A stretch of 36,282 bases of DNA from CAZQQN01 sp964595485 (GTDB taxonomy: Bacteria > Bacteroidota > Bacteroidia > CAILMK01 > CAYYUA01). The stretch lies in contig CAZQQN010000031.1 in the NCBI GenBank assembly GCA_964595485.1, forward strand, positions 1 to 36,282, given 5' to 3'. The translations under genes were made by a program, and so were the position numbers. Every line of letters begins with the position of its first letter. Position 1 is the first letter of the stretch. The notes below the pieces were generated by a model that had not been told where the DNA came from, did not search any database, and worked only from the letters and a program-made list of their open reading frames with translations. Below are positions 32,416 to 36,282 of this stretch, in pieces.

Positions 32416-35313
32416 TTAATTGTTGACTTGAATTAACCTTTCATTATAAACCTCGTCATCCATTGAAATTTGGAAAATGTAAACATTACCGGCATTAACC
32501 TCATCCTTTGGATTAAATTCATAGTCATGATTACCTGCTGAAAGGTTATTAAAGGATTGCTCCTCTACAACTTTCCCTTGAGCATTCATCACCCTGATGG
32601 TAGCCGGACCAGCATTTTCTACTGAATAATTAATAGTTGCAGCATCCTGGAACGGGTTTGGCGAAACGTTGATACCATTACTGGAATTACCATCTGAAGC
32701 AATACCGGTACTGCTTACTTCATAAGCTTTGGTTTGAGATGATGAGCACCGGTCTTCATTCATTGTTATCAAGGTAACATCATAAGTACCATTGGTATCA
32801 AAAGTGTGCTCAAGAGAAGGCCCTTGAAAAACCTGGTCCATACCTTCCATTTGCCATTTGTAGTTAAAATGGTTTTTGTTTGAAGCTTCAAAACTACGTG
32901 AGCCAGGTCCTACCACTGATGAAGTGAAATCACTCTCAGGCACGTCATTAATAATTTTTTGCTTATTAAGTGTGACATCGCAATTTTCATCAGTAGTTAC
33001 CTTTAATTCAACATTGGTAATTCCAACATTTTCTGATGTAAAAGCAGGATTCTCAGCATTTTTAGTACCTACCTGAGTTATATCCCAGGTGTAACTTAGA
33101 TTAGACCGATCACCACTGAATTCAGTCATGTTTTTAAGTCTAATAGAATCTCCTTTACAAGCAGGCCCTGATTTTTTGAAATCAAAAGCAGCCTCAGGTG
33201 ATGGATTCACTGATACTTGCTTAGTAACCGATTCCTCACATTGTCCTTGAAAATACTCAATATTCAGCTTTACATCATAATCACCAGCATTTGCATAAGT
33301 ATGATTGGGATTTGTTTCAGCGGATTTACTGGATTCATCGCCAAAATCCCATTCATAAGAATTAGCTGCTGCACCACCTTGGAATTTGAAATCCACTGGC
33401 TGACCTTCACAAGGGCTGTTAAAACTAAAATCGGCTTCAGGAAGTTTCTTAACATCCACACTCTTGGTGACCATGTTATTACAGCCAGTAACCGCATCAG
33501 TGGTTTTCAAGGACACGTTATAAGATTGACCGCCATTGGCAAATGTATGAGTTGGGTCTTCCTTGGAAGATGAATTGTTGCCATCAAACTGCCAGTCGTA
33601 ATTGAGGTTGTTATTATTTCCCATGAAAGAGGCCTCACCATCGAACTTAACTTCTTTGGATTTACAGGTATTCATAGCGTTTATTTCAGGATAAGGCAAG
33701 GAATGAATGTTTACTTGCTTTGTTAGGGTGTTCTCACAACCTTTACCAGAGGTAGCGGCCAATTTTACATCATATTGCCCGAAAGTATCGTAACTATGAG
33801 TGGGATTTTTAACACTCTCGAAGGATCCATCACCAAATTGCCACTGATAACTAAGATTACCGGAAGGTATTGTGGTTTGATTGTTAATGGTAACCACATC
33901 CCCTTGGCATGTATCGTTTAAAGAAAACTGTACATTGGGATTGGCATTACTAACAATGTTATTCTTAGTAACCGAATCCATACAACCTCCGGGAGACTTA
34001 ACAACCATTTTTACGGCGTTATTGTTACTGGCATTTTTAAATTGATAATTGGGCTCTTTCCCCTTAACAACATTGCCATTGAATTCCCAGGTGTAATCCA
34101 ATGAACCAAAGCCGGGATATATTGTACTATCTTCAACCGGTACTTCTTCACCTGTGCATATGTTTTTACCCACATTAAAGTGAGCGGTTGGTTCCGCATT
34201 TACTTTAATCGGCAATACCTTACTTACCTCACAACCGAAATCACTGGTAGCGGTTAATTTAACATTGTAAGTTCCAGCACTTTGAGGGAAGGTATGAGTG
34301 GGATTTTCTTTTGTACTGGTATTACCCCCACCGAAATCCCATTTATAATTAAGGGTTCCATTTCCTGTGAAAGTGGAATTATTATTGAATTTTACGCTTT
34401 TGGTCGCACAAACAGATGTATCAGCAGTAAATTTCGTTTCTGGTGAAGGTTTTGACTGGAGAATAACGGTATCTGTTTTTGAAGCACATCCCGCGGAATT
34501 AACAGCCCTTACATAAAACGAATCTTTCTCACCCACTGAAGGGGGTGGGGCTTTGTAGACCTCTGTTTTCTCATCAGGCTTTCCGCCTACATTAGAAGCA
34601 TCTTTATACCATTCATAAATAGCAGCATCGGGATTGGTTTTTTGATCGGAAAGCTGAAATGAAATGCCCTCACATGCGGTACCATCCGGAACATTCGGTT
34701 TAACAGGATCATTGTTTGTAATTTCAATTTTGTAGTCTTGGGCCTCACCGTCAGCATAAGAGCGAGCCATAGAGCAACTACTTGGTTTCCCATATTCACT
34801 TGCAATAACTCGTAAGCGTGTTACGCCACCCTTAGCGTCACACGGAATGGTTAAATTAAAGTTAAACGTTGGAGCGCCACTACTACTTTCGCCCTCCGAA
34901 TAAAGCATCTCGCTGCTTTCAAAAGAACCATTACGGTTTAAATCAACCCAAACACCTAAGGCAGATTCATCTCCCCCAGCCATCTCAACAGTGCCGGAAA
35001 TGGTTTCTCCATTTGTTACTTGAATAGGGCCTAAGTTATTGAAATATGTTACATCACCATTATTTGGGCAATTTGTGTTGTTTGAAAAATTGTTCCCAAA
35101 TTCTACTTTATCAATCTTGAGACCATAAGTGTTACCCCAGAATGAATAAGTATTACAATCGTCATCAACATTGCAATAAGGGGAGGGGTTACTAGTACTC
35201 CCACTGACATTGAATGAAAATGCCATAAACCCAAACAGGAGAAGCAATATGCCAGAAGCTTTGGCAAAGCTACCTGTTATTCTGAACTTTTCTTTGTAGT
35301 TTTTAAATGCCAT
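32416..35313 (-). CDS. Seven-PKD surface protein with GEVED domain and T9SS sorting domain
   Basis: This 965-residue secreted protein has a signal peptide around residues 16-38 (ASGILLLLFGFMAFSFNVSG). A GEVED-like domain (about 60-200) contains GVWVDLNRNGSFESSEMLYS and SYADGEAQDYKIEI. An Ig-like domain (about 204-290), seven PKD-type repeats (about 292-870, with YKWDFGG, YQWQFGDG, YEWDFGDE cores) and a T9SS sorting domain (about 880-965) follow. The sorting domain opens with VSPNPF in place of the more common YPNP. Most PKD repeats carry one cysteine near the start and one near the end. It is predicted to be carried to the cell surface as an adhesin-like protein. It resembles the 1531-residue protein in repeat organisation. 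The start is ATG 35313, and a strong bidirectional terminator follows. Confidence 0.88.
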   Translation of the reverse strand: MAFKNYKEKFRITGSFAKASGILLLLFGFMAFSFNVSGSTSNPSPYCNVDDDCNTYSFWGNTYGLKIDKVEFGNNFSNNTNCPNNGDVTYFNNLGPIQVTNGETISGTVEMAGGDESALGVWVDLNRNGSFESSEMLYSEGESSSGAPTFNFNLTIPCDAKGGVTRLRVIASEYGKPSSCSMARSYADGEAQDYKIEITNNDPVKPNVPDGTACEGISFQLSDQKTNPDAAIYEWYKDASNVGGKPDEKTEVYKAPPPSVGEKDSFYVRAVNSAGCASKTDTVILQSKPSPETKFTADTSVCATKSVKFNNNSTFTGNGTLNYKWDFGGGNTSTKENPTHTFPQSAGTYNVKLTATSDFGCEVSKVLPIKVNAEPTAHFNVGKNICTGEEVPVEDSTIYPGFGSLDYTWEFNGNVVKGKEPNYQFKNASNNNAVKMVVKSPGGCMDSVTKNNIVSNANPNVQFSLNDTCQGDVVTINNQTTIPSGNLSYQWQFGDGSFESVKNPTHSYDTFGQYDVKLAATSGKGCENTLTKQVNIHSLPYPEINAMNTCKSKEVKFDGEASFMGNNNNLNYDWQFDGNNSSSKEDPTHTFANGGQSYNVSLKTTDAVTGCNNMVTKSVDVKKLPEADFSFNSPCEGQPVDFKFQGGAAANSYEWDFGDESSKSAETNPNHTYANAGDYDVKLNIEYFQGQCEESVTKQVSVNPSPEAAFDFKKSGPACKGDSIRLKNMTEFSGDRSNLSYTWDITQVGTKNAENPAFTSENVGITNVELKVTTDENCDVTLNKQKIINDVPESDFTSSVVGPGSRSFEASNKNHFNYKWQMEGMDQVFQGPSLEHTFDTNGTYDVTLITMNEDRCSSSQTKAYEVSSTGIASDGNSSNGINVSPNPFQDAATINYSVENAGPATIRVMNAQGKVVEEQSFNNLSAGNHDYEFNPKDEVNAGNVYIFQISMDDEVYNERLIQVNN

Positions 35314-35383
35314 AATAACACGTTTTTAGATTTTCATAATAATATCGATTAACTAACTGATGCTCCATAAAGAGAAATTAGGC

Positions 35384-35411
35384 AGAGAGGTAAATTTTAA
35401 CTTACCTCCCT
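35384..35411 (-). terminator. Weak hairpin terminator of the partial T9SS gene
   Basis: On the minus strand AGGGAGGTAA and TTACCTCTCT form a 10-bp stem with one G-U wobble and an eight-base loop, 20 bases past the stop codon. The following sequence is only moderately T-rich. Confidence 0.45.
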
Positions 35412-35431
35412 GACCAAATTATCGGTTAAAT

Positions 35432-36282
35432 TTAATTAATAACAATTGATTTTGTCAACATGTTCTCACCTGTTTGAACTTTGATTTGGTAAACCCCCTT
35501 ACTTTCTCCGGTTAGATCAACGTTAAATGTACCACCTTCACTGGATTGACGGTCGGTAATCTCCCTGACAACTTTTCCTTTACTATTGATAATGCTTGCT
35601 TTATAAGCTTTCGCCTCATTAAGCATCACTTCAAGGTTAAATTTGCCATCTGAAGGGTTCGGATAAACATTGACGCCCAGGTTGCCTCCATTATCCTGAA
35701 CACTTGATAGCTGCCGGATTTTAATGGTACGTGTTTTAACGGCTGACTTATTACCTGAAGGATCCGTTACTTGATACTTCTTTTCATAAAAGCCACCCGG
35801 AAATTGATTATTGACATAATCCGTGTAATAAGTCCCTGAGGTATCAATTGTCAGTTCATTGTCTGAATAGTAATTATCATTGATATCAAAGGTTTTACCT
35901 TTCACCTCATTGAATTTCGAGTAACGATCTATGTTAGCTGCTTCGGATCCAATCAACGTTATCGTAGGAGATGTGCGATCCACAACTTTGACAGCTATGT
36001 AAACCGTGTTGGTGTTATTGGAACCATCCGTGTATTCATAAGCAGCAACAAATTCACCTACCGAATCTGCATAACCATTAGGAAAATTCTTGAAAAACGA
36101 ACCTTTCCGCTTTAAATCCAGGTTCTTCTTCTCGTAATAATTGTCTTTAACGCTAAAAGGTTTATTGAACTGGGTGTTTACATCTTTTATAACGGTTTCA
36201 TTAGGTACCTCTGAAAACTTAGGAGCGGTATTATCTTCGACTATAACAACCCGGTCAACCGTTACCAAATTACTGTCCACAT
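35432..36282 (-). CDS. T9SS cargo protein with Ig-like (DUF5011-type) domains, C-terminal part
   Basis: The frame is open to the right edge, so only about the last 282 residues are seen and the start lies outside the window. Two consecutive beta-sandwich domains have similar layouts: (TAPKF... DNYYEKKNLDLKRKGSFFKNF) and (SPTITLIGSEAANIDRYSKF... DNYYSDNELTIDTSGTYYTDY). The second ends in YQVTDPSGNKSAVKTRTIKI, which resembles the bacterial Ig-like DUF5011/HYR-like class. The last 80 or so residues, opening with VNVYPNP and containing VYQIKV, form a T9SS sorting domain. The full protein is probably a large surface protein built from more such repeats. It lies upstream of the seven-PKD gene on the same strand, with 118 bases and a weak hairpin between them. 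Confidence 0.85.
   Translation of the reverse strand, partial: VDSNLVTVDRVVIVEDNTAPKFSEVPNETVIKDVNTQFNKPFSVKDNYYEKKNLDLKRKGSFFKNFPNGYADSVGEFVAAYEYTDGSNNTNTVYIAVKVVDRTSPTITLIGSEAANIDRYSKFNEVKGKTFDINDNYYSDNELTIDTSGTYYTDYVNNQFPGGFYEKKYQVTDPSGNKSAVKTRTIKIRQLSSVQDNGGNLGVNVYPNPSDGKFNLEVMLNEAKAYKASIINSKGKVVREITDRQSSEGGTFNVDLTGESKGVYQIKVQTGENMLTKSIVIN

Noticed and set aside
32416..35313. Repeated sequence considered as a CRISPR or tandem DNA repeat
   Set aside because: The repetition is at protein level (PKD domains of about 80 residues with diverged DNA), not short identical direct repeats with spacers.

Overview
The window looks like a stretch of chromosome from a member of the Bacteroidota, probably a marine or aquatic Cytophagia-type bacterium. 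The phylum call rests on five features: five secreted proteins with type IX secretion (T9SS) C-terminal sorting domains, a TonB-dependent receptor with a carboxypeptidase-regulatory-like N-terminal domain, large FG-GAP/ASPIC-UnbV lipoproteins, promoter-like elements of the TTTG-N19-TAnnTTTG type, and mostly absent Shine-Dalgarno sequences in an AT-rich genome. The genus cannot be named from sequence reading alone. No rRNA, tRNA, CRISPR array, phage gene or transposase gene was seen.

Layout. (1) 1-283: a type II toxin-antitoxin pair on the minus strand, with a ribbon-helix-helix antitoxin and a PIN toxin cut by the window edge. (2) 886-10593: housekeeping genes: a long-chain acyl-CoA ligase, thioredoxin with a strong terminator, a DUF58 protein, ispE (MEP isoprenoid pathway), and a minus-strand series recQ, a Kef-type antiporter and a malate/lactate dehydrogenase-family enzyme. 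ispE and the dehydrogenase converge with overlapping stop codons. (3) 10894-13940: a two-gene unit of a small membrane-anchored protein and a haem-type TonB-dependent receptor, ending in a terminator. (4) 14191-16289: an exported thioredoxin-fold protein and a large helical protein of unknown function. (5) 16395-23785: three T9SS cargo proteins, the last a 1531-residue multidomain PKD/lamin-tail protein. (6) 23786-24652: a long non-coding region holding an apparent element of about 400 bp bounded by imperfect 20-bp terminal inverted repeats. (7) 24653-32170: a divergent cluster of a vanadium-haloperoxidase-like lipoprotein, a giant double FG-GAP/ASPIC-UnbV lipoprotein four bases downstream of it, and a divergent TPR/FG-GAP/ASPIC-UnbV lipoprotein. 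(8) 32416-36282: two more T9SS cargo proteins, one with seven PKD repeats and one cut by the right edge.

How it fits together. The second half is devoted to the cell surface: lipoproteins, T9SS-delivered adhesin-like proteins and beta-propeller proteins. The most system-like part is region 7, where a haloperoxidase-fold lipoprotein is organised with two CRTAC1-like propeller lipoproteins. Its vanadate-pocket residues are retained, but the residue expected to be the final Asp of the signature is Ala. The second item worth pursuing is the inverted-repeat-bounded intergenic element in region 6.
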